This document shows, in pieces, positions 41,623 through 49,259 of a DNA stretch of 64,000 bases. A program made the position numbers and the translations under genes. This stretch comes from Nocardia xishanensis NBRC 101358 (GTDB taxonomy: Bacteria > Actinomycetota > Actinomycetes > Mycobacteriales > Mycobacteriaceae). The notes beneath the pieces were generated by a model, which saw only the letters and a program-made list of their open reading frames with translations, did no database searches and was not told the origin of the DNA. Within the stretch, counting starts at the first letter, position 1. Each line of letters opens with the position of its first letter. Where the stretch lies: assembly GCF_001613365.1 (NCBI RefSeq), contig NZ_BDCF01000012.1, positions 62,001 through 126,000 of the forward strand, in the 5' to 3' direction.

Positions 41623-42522
41623 CTATTCGCGCGCGGCACCCGCGGTCGCCAAGGGCTTCTCGGCCCGCCGAATCCTGCGGCTGATCACCGTGCCCGCCAG
41701 ATAGGCGATGGGCAGCATGACGATGCCGTAGACGCCGGCGGGCACCGCCATCCTGATGTCGCCGAGCACACTGATCGCGATGGTCATCGCCAGCGCGCTG
41801 TTGTGGATGCCGACCTCCATCGAGCACGCGACGGCCTGGGTGCGTGTGACGCCGAACGCCTTGGGCACGAAATAGCCGACGCTCAGGCTCATCACGCACA
41901 GCAGCGCGACCACCAGGCCGACCGCGGCAAGGTAATCGAGGACATTGCCCCGCTCGGCCACCAGCGCCGCCAGCGTGACCACCGCGAGGAACGCCACCGA
42001 CACCACCCGCACCGGCCGGTCCATGCGGTCCGCGAATCCCGGCCGCAGCCGCCTGGTCACCATGCCGGCGACGACCGGAATCAGCACCAGTGCGAAGACT
42101 TGGGCCACCTTGCCGAACTGCAAGCCGATGCCATCGGCGCCCTGCGGCTCGAAGAATCCGAGTGCGAAGTTGGTGACCAGTGGCATGGTGATCACGGAGA
42201 GCACCGAATTCACCGCCGTGAGAGTCACATTCAACGCGACGTCACCGCGGAACAGATGGCTGAGCAGATTCGCCGTCGCCCCGCCCGGCGAGGCCATCAG
42301 CAGCATCACCCCCACCGCGAGCTCCGCGCTCAGTCCCACCGCGACGACCAGCCCGAACGCGAGCGCGGGCAGCACCACGAGCTGACAGCCGAGCGCGACC
42401 GCCACCGCGCGCGGATATCGCACCACCCTGGTGAAATCGCCCGTCGTCAGGGCGAGCCCGAGCCCGAACATGATGAGTGTCAACACCATCGGCAACGCGA
42501 CGATGACCGGCCAGCTGTCCAC
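41623..42522 (-). CDS. Bile acid:sodium symporter (SBF/BASS) family transporter (299 aa)
   Basis: Nine to ten predicted helices. Family features: MLLMASPGGATANLLSHLFRG in the crossover region, ALNVTLTAVNSVLSVITMP and ACSMEVGIHNSALAMTIAIS near the Na+ sites. Members move organic anions with sodium. GTG 42522 lies five bases after a GAGG; the upstream frame is Arg-rich and not membrane-like, so the shorter start is chosen. It ends 6 bp from the GH65 stop in convergent orientation and diverges from the thiolase operon. Confidence 0.83.
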   Translation of the reverse strand: MDSWPVIVALPMVLTLIMFGLGLALTTGDFTRVVRYPRAVAVALGCQLVVLPALAFGLVVAVGLSAELAVGVMLLMASPGGATANLLSHLFRGDVALNVTLTAVNSVLSVITMPLVTNFALGFFEPQGADGIGLQFGKVAQVFALVLIPVVAGMVTRRLRPGFADRMDRPVRVVSVAFLAVVTLAALVAERGNVLDYLAAVGLVVALLCVMSLSVGYFVPKAFGVTRTQAVACSMEVGIHNSALAMTIAISVLGDIRMAVPAGVYGIVMLPIAYLAGTVISRRIRRAEKPLATAGAARE

Positions 42523-42686
42523 GAACACCTCGTCATATCGATGCGGCCCACCACCCCGCCGGCCACCGGTTCTGTGTAGCCCGATGCTACGGCCGGTCAC
42601 GGCGCTTCGCCGAACTGCGGCGTCCTCGCGCCGCGGCCGCGCGGGCGCCGGTCGGCGGTCTCCGTTCCGCATCGAGGTGAATCCGT

Positions 42687-42720
42687 GTTAACTTATTTAA
42701 GAATGCCAGTTAACTTATTT
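42687..42720. repeat. AT-rich 12-bp direct repeat upstream of the thiolase gene
   Basis: GTTAACTTATTT occurs at 42687-42698 and 42709-42720, exactly 22 bp apart, so both face the same side of the helix. GTTAACT/AGTTAAC also form an inverted pair (42687-42693 and 42708-42714). It ends 14 bp before the thiolase start and is strikingly AT-rich for this genome. A regulator site for the thiolase-SDR operon is likely. Confidence 0.65.
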
Positions 42721-42734
42721 GATCGGAGACAGCT

Positions 42735-43901
42735 ATGAGGTCCGCCGTCATCGTGGACGTCGTCCGCACACCCTCTGGCAAGGGCAAGGCCGGTGGCGGT
42801 CTGTCGGAGGTGCATCCGGCGACGCTGCTCGCGGGCGTGCTCGCCGAGCTCGTCTCGCGCAACGATCTGGATCCGGCGCTGGTCGACGACGTGGTCGGCG
42901 GCTGTGTCACCCAGGCGGGGGAACAGGCGTTCAACATCTCGCGCACGGCGGTTCTCGCCGCGGGGTTCCCCGAGTCGGTGCCCGCCACCACCGTCGACCG
43001 CCAGTGCGGGTCCTCGCAGCAGGCCGCGCACTTCGCCGCGCAAGGCGTCATCGCAGGGGCCTACGACATCGCCATCGCCTGCGGCGTGGAGTCGATGAGC
43101 AGGGCGCCGATGTTCTCCAATGCGCAGGGCAAGGACGCCAATCGCGGTCCCATCGCGCACCGCTACCCGGAAGGTCTTGTTCAGCAGGGCATTTCGGCGG
43201 AAGTGATCGCGGCGCGGTGGAAGTTCGACCGGACCGCGCTCGACGAGTTCGCGGCGCGCTCGCACCGGCTGGCGGCCGAGACCGCCGCCGCGGGCGGCTT
43301 CGACCGCGAGCTGGTCGCGGCGGGCACGCTGACCGCCGACGAGACCATCCGCGCCACCACCACCGCCGAAGGCCTGGCCGGACTGCGCCCCGCCTTCGTC
43401 GACGAGCAGTACAAGGAGCGCTTCCCCGAGATCGAATGGTCGATCACGCCGGGCAACTCGTCGCCGCTCACCGACGGCGCCTCGGCCGCACTGATCATGA
43501 GCGAGGAGGCGGCGGCAAAGCTCGGCCTGCGCCCCCGCGCCCGCTTCCATTCGTTCGCGGTGGTCGGCGACGATCCGCTGCTCATGCTCACCGCCGTCGT
43601 TCCCGCCACCCGCAAGGTCCTCGAAAGGGCCGGGCTCGGCATCGACGACATCGACGCCTACGAGGTGAACGAGGCGTTCGCGCCGGTGCCGCTGGTCTGG
43701 CGGCACGAACTCGGCGCGGACGCCGACAAGCTGAACCCGCGCGGCGGCGCGATCGCCCTCGGCCACCCGCTCGGCGCGTCCGGCACCCGGATCCTGGCCA
43801 CCCTGGTCAACCACCTCGAGCAGACCGGTGGCCGCTACGGCCTGATGACCATGTGCGAGGCGGGCGGTCTGGCCAACGCGACCGTCATCGAGCGCCTCTG
43901 A
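42735..43901 (+). CDS. Thiolase / acetyl-CoA acyltransferase (388 aa)
   Basis: A thiolase of the FadA/acetyl-CoA C-acyltransferase family. The nucleophile is Cys91 in VDRQCGSSQQAAHF; YEVNEAFAPVP, IALGHPLGASGTRI and the second catalytic Cys in MTMCEAGGLAN complete the site. It probably acts in beta-oxidation of fatty or branched acyl-CoA. ATG 42735 follows GGAGACAGCT. The stop overlaps the next SDR start by one base (TGATG), so the two are translationally coupled and likely work in one degradative pathway. Confidence 0.93.
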   Translation: MRSAVIVDVVRTPSGKGKAGGGLSEVHPATLLAGVLAELVSRNDLDPALVDDVVGGCVTQAGEQAFNISRTAVLAAGFPESVPATTVDRQCGSSQQAAHFAAQGVIAGAYDIAIACGVESMSRAPMFSNAQGKDANRGPIAHRYPEGLVQQGISAEVIAARWKFDRTALDEFAARSHRLAAETAAAGGFDRELVAAGTLTADETIRATTTAEGLAGLRPAFVDEQYKERFPEIEWSITPGNSSPLTDGASAALIMSEEAAAKLGLRPRARFHSFAVVGDDPLLMLTAVVPATRKVLERAGLGIDDIDAYEVNEAFAPVPLVWRHELGADADKLNPRGGAIALGHPLGASGTRILATLVNHLEQTGGRYGLMTMCEAGGLANATVIERL

Positions 43902-44644
43902 TGACGATCCACCGCAGCGCCCTGGTCACCGGCGGCTCCCGCGGCATCGGCGCCGAGATCGCCCGGCGTCTGGCGGGCGAGGGTTATCACCTGACCCTCG
44001 CCGCCAGGAATCTCGACACGCTCGCCGACACCGCGCGGCAGCTGCGCGAGGAATTCGGCGTCGAGGCGAATCCCGTTGCAGCGCAGATGAACGACCTGGA
44101 TCAGGTGCGCAACCTGGTGCAGGCGCACGCTGATCGGTTCGGCGGACTCAACGCCCTGGTGCTCAGCGCGGGCACCGGGACGGCGGGCCGGGTCGCTGAC
44201 ATGCAGGCCAAGACCTACGAGCGGATGCTGGACGTCAACTTCCGCGCGCCGATCACCCTCGTCCAAGCGGCCCTGCCGCTGCTGCGCAAGAGCGCAGCCG
44301 AGGATTTCGAACGAGGCGCGAAGATCATCGCCCTGGCCTCCATCACCGGCGTGGCGGGCGAGGCAGGGCTGGCGGCCTACGGCGCGACCAAGGCCGCGCT
44401 CATCTCGCTGTGCGAGACCGTCTCGCTGGAGGAGTCCGGCAACGGCGTCAGCGCCACGGCCATCTCGCCCGGCTATGTCGACACGGACATGACCGCGTGG
44501 AAGCGTGACGAACTCGACCCCTCGGCCATGCTCAGGACCGGCGACATCGCCGAGATGGCGCTCGCCGTGACCCGGCTCTCGCGCAACGCGGTGATTCCCA
44601 ACATCGTCCTCAGCCGGGCGGGCGACCGGATGTGGCGAGCTTGA
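43901..44644 (+). CDS. SDR oxidoreductase coupled to the thiolase (247 aa)
   Basis: Short-chain dehydrogenase: SALVTGGSRGIGAEIARRLA binds cofactor, LVLSAGTGTAG replaces the usual NNAG, and the catalytic residues lie in IIALASITGVAG and YGATKAALISL. ATG 43901 overlaps the thiolase TGA. Probably a 3-hydroxyacyl-CoA dehydrogenase-like or ketoreductase step beside the thiolase; the substrate is unknown. Confidence 0.88.
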   Translation: MTIHRSALVTGGSRGIGAEIARRLAGEGYHLTLAARNLDTLADTARQLREEFGVEANPVAAQMNDLDQVRNLVQAHADRFGGLNALVLSAGTGTAGRVADMQAKTYERMLDVNFRAPITLVQAALPLLRKSAAEDFERGAKIIALASITGVAGEAGLAAYGATKAALISLCETVSLEESGNGVSATAISPGYVDTDMTAWKRDELDPSAMLRTGDIAEMALAVTRLSRNAVIPNIVLSRAGDRMWRA

Positions 44645-44721
44645 GCCACGGCGATTGAGACTCCGGGGACCGGGTATGCGGCATGTGTCAGCCGATAACC
44701 GAGATTTCGGAGGTAGACATC

Positions 44722-44967
44722 GTGTCGAAGCACGAAAGCGGTCCCCGCGAAGGTGTCAAGGGCGTCGTCGAAGACGCCAAGGGCAAGGTCAAGGAGGCCG
44801 CGGGCATCGTCACCGGCAAGGAGCACCTGGAACAGGAAGGCCGCGCTCAGCAGAGCAAGGCCGAATCACAGCGTGAGGCCGCCCAGAAGGAGGCCGCCGC
44901 GGAGAAGGCGCGGGCGGAAGCCGGCGTCGACGAGGCGCGCCAGCAGGCGCACCAGCGCGGCGACTGA
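44722..44967 (+). CDS. CsbD-like / microaggregate-binding protein family (81 aa)
   Basis: A highly charged, Ala/Lys/Glu-rich small protein with GVKGVVEDAKGKVKEAAGIV near the N-terminus, as in CsbD-like and actinobacterial microaggregate-binding proteins, then a long helical AQKEAAAEKARAEAGV stretch. These are abundant stress-linked proteins of unclear biochemistry. GTG 44722 follows GGAGGTAGACATC. It is closed by a strong hairpin terminator 13 bp downstream. Confidence 0.78.
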   Translation: MSKHESGPREGVKGVVEDAKGKVKEAAGIVTGKEHLEQEGRAQQSKAESQREAAQKEAAAEKARAEAGVDEARQQAHQRGD

Positions 44968-44979
44968 TCGCTGAAGTAC

Positions 44980-45020
44980 CACGAAAGCGGGCGGGTCCTC
45001 CGGGCCCGCCCGCTTTCGTG
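44980..45020. terminator. Bidirectional terminator between CsbD-like and MarR genes
   Basis: CACGAAAGCGGGCGGG (44980-44995) pairs perfectly with CCCGCCCGCTTTCGTG (45005-45020), 16 bp, loop 9 nt. It serves two convergent genes. Confidence 0.85.
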
Positions 45021-45030
45021 TGCGCCGCGG

Positions 45031-45486
45031 TCAGCGCGCGGTGAGCCGCTCGGCCACCGCGCCGAGACCGTCGGCGATCGCCCGCTGTTGGGCCGGAGTC
45101 AGGACATCGAGCAGCGCTCGGCGTACGGTTGCGACGTGTCCTGGAGCAACCTGCTCCAACCGCCGCCGTCCCGCCTCGGTGAGGACGGCGACCACGCCGC
45201 GTTCGTCACATCGGGCCGCCGCGCGGCGGACGAATCCGGCCTTTTCCAGCTGCGCGACCTGATAGGTCAGCCCGCTCTTGGACGTGTAGAGCGCGTCGGC
45301 GAGATCGGTCATGCGCAGTTCGCCGTTCGGCGCGGCCGACAGCCGGACCAGCGTCTCGTACTGCGTGTGCGACAGACCCTCCCGCTTGAGCTGCTGCTCG
45401 ATCTCACGGTTGACCAGGGCACCGGCCGCGAGGAATCCGTGCCATGCGCGCATCTCGCCGTCGTCGAGCCAGTTGGGTCCGTCCAC
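45031..45486 (-). CDS. MarR family regulator (151 aa)
   Basis: A dimeric winged-helix repressor: LSHTQYETLVRLSAAPNGEL, LRMTDLADALYTSKSGLTYQ (recognition helix) and VRRAAARCDERGVVAVLTEAG (wing) are typical, with a lone Cys in the wing that might sense oxidants or quinones. The GTG at 45486 is 6 nt after TAGGGT, indicating a leaderless mRNA. It diverges from the dioxygenase-DoxX operon, and two identical 14-bp palindromes lie between, one within each promoter. This makes a compact self-contained switch. Confidence 0.9.
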   Translation of the reverse strand: MDGPNWLDDGEMRAWHGFLAAGALVNREIEQQLKREGLSHTQYETLVRLSAAPNGELRMTDLADALYTSKSGLTYQVAQLEKAGFVRRAAARCDERGVVAVLTEAGRRRLEQVAPGHVATVRRALLDVLTPAQQRAIADGLGAVAERLTAR

Positions 45487-45492
45487 CTCGCC

Positions 45493-45498
45493 ACCCTA
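45493..45498 (-). promoter_or_regulatory. Leaderless -10 hexamer for the MarR gene
   Basis: TAGGGT on the minus strand, 6 nt before GTG 45486; operator 1 lies just upstream at -21 to -34. Confidence 0.55.
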
Positions 45499-45506
45499 CC
45501 GCTGTT

Positions 45507-45520
45507 GTTCAAATTTGAAC
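45507..45520. promoter_or_regulatory. MarR operator 1
   Basis: GTTCAAATTTGAAC, a perfect 14-bp palindrome, in the MarR promoter. An identical copy is centred 33 bp away. Confidence 0.88.
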
Positions 45521-45539
45521 TAGTCGGTATGGTCATGTT

Positions 45540-45553
45540 GTTCAAATTTGAAC
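45540..45553. promoter_or_regulatory. MarR operator 2
   Basis: A second GTTCAAATTTGAAC, ending 29 bp before the dioxygenase ATG. Three helical turns separate the two sites, so two dimers could bind the same face. Confidence 0.88.
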
Positions 45554-45582
45554 AAATATCGCAGCGACACACTGGAGGCGCC

Positions 45583-46359
45583 ATGGCCGACCGCGATGCC
45601 GAGCGGATGCCCGTGCTGTATCTCTCGCACGGCGCGCCCCCGCTCGCCGACCATCCGCACTGGCCTGCGGAACTCGCCGCATGGTCGGCCGGGCTGCCGA
45701 AACCCACGGCGATCCTGATGATTTCGGCGCACTGGGAATCCGCGCCGATCACGCTCGGCGCTACCACGGCGGCGCCGCTGATCTACGACTTCAGCGGCTT
45801 TCCCCCGCACTATTACGAGGTCGTGTACCCGGCTCCGGGCGCACCCGAACTGGCGGCGCAGGTGCGCAAGCTGCTCGGCGCCGACGTGCGCGAAGCGCCG
45901 GGGCGCGGCTTGGACCACGGCGCGTACGTGCCGCTCAAAGAGATGTATCCGGCCGCCGACGTGCCCGTCCTGCAACTGTCGCTGCCGACGCTCGACCCGA
46001 GGAAGCTGATGGCGATCGGCCGCAGGCTCGCGCCGTTGCGCGCGGCGGGCGTGCTGATCGTGGGCAGCGGCTTCTTCACCCACAATCTGCGGGCGATGAC
46101 CCCCGACGACGAGCACGTCTACTCGTTCACCGCGGAATTCGACGACTGGGGCGCGCGAGCGCTGGCCGACCGGGACGTCGACGCCCTGCTCGACTTCGAA
46201 CACAAGGCGCCCGCCGCACGGCAGGCGCACCCGCGCTCCGACCATTTCGCGCCACTGTTCGTCAGCCTCGGCGCGGGCGAAGACGACCTCGACGACCTGC
46301 GAACCGTCATCGACGGCTACTGGTTCGGCATGGCCCGCCGTTCCATCCAGCTCGGCTGA
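45583..46359 (+). CDS. Class III extradiol ring-cleavage dioxygenase, YgiD/DODA type (258 aa)
   Basis: A LigB-fold, Fe(II)/Zn enzyme. YLSHGAPPLA, MISAHWESAPI, GLDHGAYVPLKEMYP and GSGFFTHNL carry the metal-binding and catalytic His residues. Relatives open catechol-type rings such as DOPA; many sit in quinone-stress operons. ATG 45583 follows ACTGGAGGCGCC. It is the first gene of an operon with doxX, under a divergent MarR regulator. A role in removing catechols or quinones is inferred from this context. Confidence 0.88.
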   Translation: MADRDAERMPVLYLSHGAPPLADHPHWPAELAAWSAGLPKPTAILMISAHWESAPITLGATTAAPLIYDFSGFPPHYYEVVYPAPGAPELAAQVRKLLGADVREAPGRGLDHGAYVPLKEMYPAADVPVLQLSLPTLDPRKLMAIGRRLAPLRAAGVLIVGSGFFTHNLRAMTPDDEHVYSFTAEFDDWGARALADRDVDALLDFEHKAPAARQAHPRSDHFAPLFVSLGAGEDDLDDLRTVIDGYWFGMARRSIQLG

Positions 46360-46425
46360 GCACCGAAAACCCGGTTCACGACCGAATCCACGACAACAGA
46401 CCGGCTTCACAGAGAGGACCTCGAC

Positions 46426-46953
46426 ATGACGACCACTACGGCACCGACCAGGACAGCGGCCGTGAGCACGCTCCCCACCGATCTCGGCCTGCTGGTCCTA
46501 CGCCTGACGGTCGGCCTGACCATGGCCGTGCACGGTTCGCAGAAGCTCTTCGGCTGGTTCGACGGCGCGGGGCTCGACCGCACCTCCAAGTTCTTCGCCT
46601 CACAGGGCTACCCGGCGAGCGACTTCTTCGCGGTCGTCGCCGGCGTCACCGAAGGATTCGGCGGCCTCGCGCTGGCCATCGGCTTCCTCACGCCGCTCGC
46701 CGCGGCCGCCATGCTCGGGACCCTGCTCAACGCACTCGCCGTCCGGTGGGGCGGCGGGTTCTTCGCCCCCAAGGGCGTCGAGTACGAGCTGCTGCTCATC
46801 TTCTCCACGGTCACCATCGCGCTGGCCGGTCCCGGCCGCTTCGCCGTCGACAGCCTGCTGCCGTACCTGCGGCCCTACCGCCTGGTGTACGGCATCGCGT
46901 CGATCGCGCTCGCCCTGATCACCGCGGGTGTGGTGCTGCTGATCCGCAACTGA
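46426..46953 (+). CDS. DoxX family membrane protein (175 aa)
   Basis: Four membrane helices with the DoxX signature VLRLTVGLTMAVHGSQKLFG, followed by GLALAIGFLTPLAAAAM and RWGGGFFAPKGVEYE. DoxX proteins join redox-active membrane complexes and are repeatedly paired with YgiD-type dioxygenases. It starts 66 bp after the dioxygenase with AGAGAGGACCTCGAC before the ATG, and very likely shares its MarR control. Confidence 0.88.
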   Translation: MTTTTAPTRTAAVSTLPTDLGLLVLRLTVGLTMAVHGSQKLFGWFDGAGLDRTSKFFASQGYPASDFFAVVAGVTEGFGGLALAIGFLTPLAAAAMLGTLLNALAVRWGGGFFAPKGVEYELLLIFSTVTIALAGPGRFAVDSLLPYLRPYRLVYGIASIALALITAGVVLLIRN

Positions 46954-46998
46954 CCCGTGCCGCGGCCGCGAAAACGCCCGGCGCACAACCACACCCCG

Positions 46999-47012
46999 GA
47001 TACAGCTGTATC
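46999..47012. promoter_or_regulatory. Palindrome upstream of a TetR gene
   Basis: GATACAGCTGTATC, a perfect 14-bp palindrome 83 bp before the TetR start and 46 bp after doxX. TAGAAT at 47052-47057 could be the -10 element of the TetR promoter, placing the palindrome upstream of it. Confidence 0.45.
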
Positions 47013-47095
47013 GGAACCGGTGCGACGACGCGGCCGATGTACTCCTCGTCATAGAATCGCCGCCACCGATTCCAGGAACGACGAGGCGAGGGCAC

Positions 47096-47683
47096 ATGGT
47101 TGATCCGCGGGCGACCAACGAGGATCTGACCGCGAAGGCGCGGATCAGGAACGCCGCCATGGACCTGTACGCCCAGTACGGCGCGGAGCGCGTGTCGTTG
47201 CGCGCGGTCGCGGCCGAGGCGGGGGTCACGCTCGGGCTCGTCCAGCACCATTTCAAGACGAAGGCGGGCGTCGAAGCGGCTGTCGACCAGTTGGTCGTCG
47301 ACTACTTCGGGCACGCCGTCGCGTCCGTGCCGGTGGCGGGCACGGCCGCGCAGGTCGCCGCCGCGCGGGACGAGGCGGTGCGGCGGATGCTGGCCGGCAA
47401 CCCCGCGGTGGTGAACTACGTCCGCCGCTCGGTGCTGGAGCCCTCCGGGACGCGAATCGACCTGCTCGAGTCGCTGGTCGAGCTGACTCGAAGGGAAGTG
47501 GTCGGGCTGCGCGAGGCGGGCGTGGCCTCCACCGACCGGCGCGAGTCGACGCAGATCGTCTCGGTTCTCATCCGCCAGCTCGGCGAGCTGCTGCTCGCGC
47601 CCTTGATAGAGGCGGTGTGGGAGCAGGTCGCCGAGCCGGGCGAGGTCGAGCGTCCCCGGTTGAGCATCACGGTCGAGGACTGA
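47096..47683 (+). CDS. TetR family regulator (195 aa)
   Basis: Helix-turn-helix region: AKARIRNAAMDLYAQYG, VSLRAVAAEAGVTLGLVQHH and KTKAGVEAAVD (about residues 13-65), followed by a helical ligand domain. ATG 47096 follows GAGGCGAGGGCAC. No divergent partner is present; the next gene is a sirtuin with its own leaderless promoter. A 14-bp palindrome upstream suggests autoregulation, but its target is unknown. Confidence 0.87.
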   Translation: MVDPRATNEDLTAKARIRNAAMDLYAQYGAERVSLRAVAAEAGVTLGLVQHHFKTKAGVEAAVDQLVVDYFGHAVASVPVAGTAAQVAAARDEAVRRMLAGNPAVVNYVRRSVLEPSGTRIDLLESLVELTRREVVGLREAGVASTDRRESTQIVSVLIRQLGELLLAPLIEAVWEQVAEPGEVERPRLSITVED

Positions 47684-47735
47684 GCGCGAAGCCCGCCTCC
47701 GCTCCCGCCGCGAGCGGCCGCTTTCCCGCTGCGCC

Positions 47736-47741
47736 TACGAT
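47736..47741 (+). promoter_or_regulatory. Leaderless -10 hexamer for the sirtuin gene
   Basis: TACGAT, 7 nt before ATG 47749. This favours 47749 over the ATG at 47740 that overlaps the hexamer. Confidence 0.55.
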
Positions 47742-47748
47742 GCGTGTC

Positions 47749-48582
47749 ATGTCGCGCAGCACTTCGCACTATGCGGAGCTGGAGCGGTTGGCCGGGGTGC
47801 TGGCCGGCCGCCGGGTCGCCGTGCTGACCGGTGCGGGCATCTCCACCGACAGCGGAATTCCCGATTATCGCGGCCCCGATTCCCCGCCGCGCAACCCCAT
47901 GACCTACCAGCAGTTCGTCGGAGATGCCGTTTTCCGGCAACGGTATTGGGCGCGTAACCACGTCGGCTGGCGCCGGATGGACGCCGCTCGTCCGAATCCG
48001 GGGCACCGCGCGCTCGCCCGGCTGGAACGCCTCGGCGTCGTGACCGGATTGATCACGCAGAACGTGGACCTGCTGCACACGAAGGCGGGCCACCGCGGGG
48101 TGATCGACCTGCACGGCGTCTACGCCCGGGTGCGCTGCCTGAAGTGTTCCGCGCTGATTTCCCGGATGGCGCTGGCCGACCGCCTGGAGGCGGCCAATCC
48201 CGGCTTCGCGGAGTCGGCCACCGCCACCGGCGTCGAAGTGGCGCCCGACGCCGACGCCGTGGTCGCCGACACCGACAGCTTCCGCATGGTGGACTGCGCC
48301 CGCTGCGGCGGCATGCTCAAGCCGGACATCGTCTACTTCGGCGAGAACGTCCCGAAGGACCGCGTCGCCGCCGCCTTCGACCTCGTCGACGCCGCCGACG
48401 CTTTCCTCGTCGCCGGGTCCTCGCTCACCGTCATGTCGGGTCTGCGCTTCGTCCGCCGCGCCGCCGCCCACGGCAGTCCCGTGGTGATCATCAACCGAGG
48501 CCCGACCCGCGGCGACGCTCTCGCCACGCTGCGCATCGACGCGGGATGCTCGGAGATTCTCGAAGCACTGGCCGACCACTGA
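47749..48582 (+). CDS. Sir2-family NAD-dependent protein deacylase (277 aa)
   Basis: A sirtuin: VAVLTGAGISTDSGIPDYRG (NAD-binding), ITQNVDLLHTKAG, the catalytic His in DLHGVYARVRCLKC, and a Zn module with Cys pairs CLKC and CARCGG. VYFGENVPKDR and FLVAGSSLTVMSG complete the fold. An insertion of about 40 residues between the Cys pairs is typical of class II-like bacterial sirtuins. It may deacylate acyl-CoA synthetases or other enzymes; the target is unknown. Confidence 0.92.
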   Translation: MSRSTSHYAELERLAGVLAGRRVAVLTGAGISTDSGIPDYRGPDSPPRNPMTYQQFVGDAVFRQRYWARNHVGWRRMDAARPNPGHRALARLERLGVVTGLITQNVDLLHTKAGHRGVIDLHGVYARVRCLKCSALISRMALADRLEAANPGFAESATATGVEVAPDADAVVADTDSFRMVDCARCGGMLKPDIVYFGENVPKDRVAAAFDLVDAADAFLVAGSSLTVMSGLRFVRRAAAHGSPVVIINRGPTRGDALATLRIDAGCSEILEALADH

Positions 48583-48600
48583 GCAGCCACCTTCGTCCGG

Positions 48601-49149
48601 CTAATCGGCAGTGGAAGCCGTTACCGGCGAGGCCGACTCGGACGTCGACGCGTCGGACCCCGTCGCGCGTTCGGCGATCCAGCGAAGCAAGCGCACCGCG
48701 GGACTCCAGCGCGCGGGCCGCCGGACCGATCCGGTGAGGGCGCGTTCGGCGCGGTCCAAGCTGTCTTCCACGCATGCGTCGTGCATCCAGCGGTAGGCGA
48801 GCGGCCAGGACAGACGAGCGGGGCCGCGGGCGTGGATGGCGAGCAGGTGGATCAGGTCGACGCCGCCATCGGGAGTGGGCCGAACAGTGAATTCGTGGAA
48901 GCCGTCGAAGCCGCGCGGGCCGGTGAAACGAAAGCGCACCCACCGACCGGGTTCGTATTGCTCCACCCGGTAGCGGACCGGGCCGTGCCCGCCGTCCGCG
49001 CCGACACCCAGCGGACGGTCGAAGCGCATGGGCGGCCAGGCCGGTGCGGGCCAGAGCCGGTCGTCTTCGCTCGCCAGCGAGTCGAGCAGCCTGCCTGCCC
49101 CGGCCGCCGACGCGGCCAGGTGACGGACGTGAATGTTGATGACGGCCAT
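48601..49149 (-). CDS. SRPBCC-fold protein (182 aa)
   Basis: A START/SRPBCC-like small-molecule binding fold suggested by INIHVRHLAASAAGAGRLLDS at the start and by alternating strands around VRYRVEQYEPGRWVRFRFTG and GFHEFTVRP. The Ser/Thr-rich C-terminus (about 20 residues) looks disordered. ATG 49149 lies opposite a TetR gene across a 110-bp gap with a 22-bp palindrome, so it is the likely target of that regulator. Ligand unknown. Confidence 0.7.
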   Translation of the reverse strand: MAVINIHVRHLAASAAGAGRLLDSLASEDDRLWPAPAWPPMRFDRPLGVGADGGHGPVRYRVEQYEPGRWVRFRFTGPRGFDGFHEFTVRPTPDGGVDLIHLLAIHARGPARLSWPLAYRWMHDACVEDSLDRAERALTGSVRRPARWSPAVRLLRWIAERATGSDASTSESASPVTASTAD

Positions 49150-49211
49150 GGTTTTTCGCTCCTTCTTCAGCCCGCGCGGCGGGTGGGATCGCGACGGCGG
49201 CGCCGAGGTAT

Positions 49212-49233
49212 TTTTAGAGAGTTGTCTCTAAAA
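49212..49233. promoter_or_regulatory. 22-bp perfect palindrome between SRPBCC and TetR genes
   Basis: TTTTAGAGA (49212-49220) and TCTCTAAAA (49225-49233) flank GTTG. Relative to the predicted leaderless TetR transcript at 49260 it spans -48 to -27, so it covers the -35 region. It is strongly AT-rich. Confidence 0.85.
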
Positions 49234-49246
49234 CAGAATTAGAGCA

Positions 49247-49252
49247 TATCCT
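49247..49252 (+). promoter_or_regulatory. Leaderless -10 hexamer for the TetR gene
   Basis: TATCCT, 7 nt before ATG 49260; no Shine-Dalgarno sequence. Confidence 0.55.
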
Positions 49253-49259
49253 CCAATAC

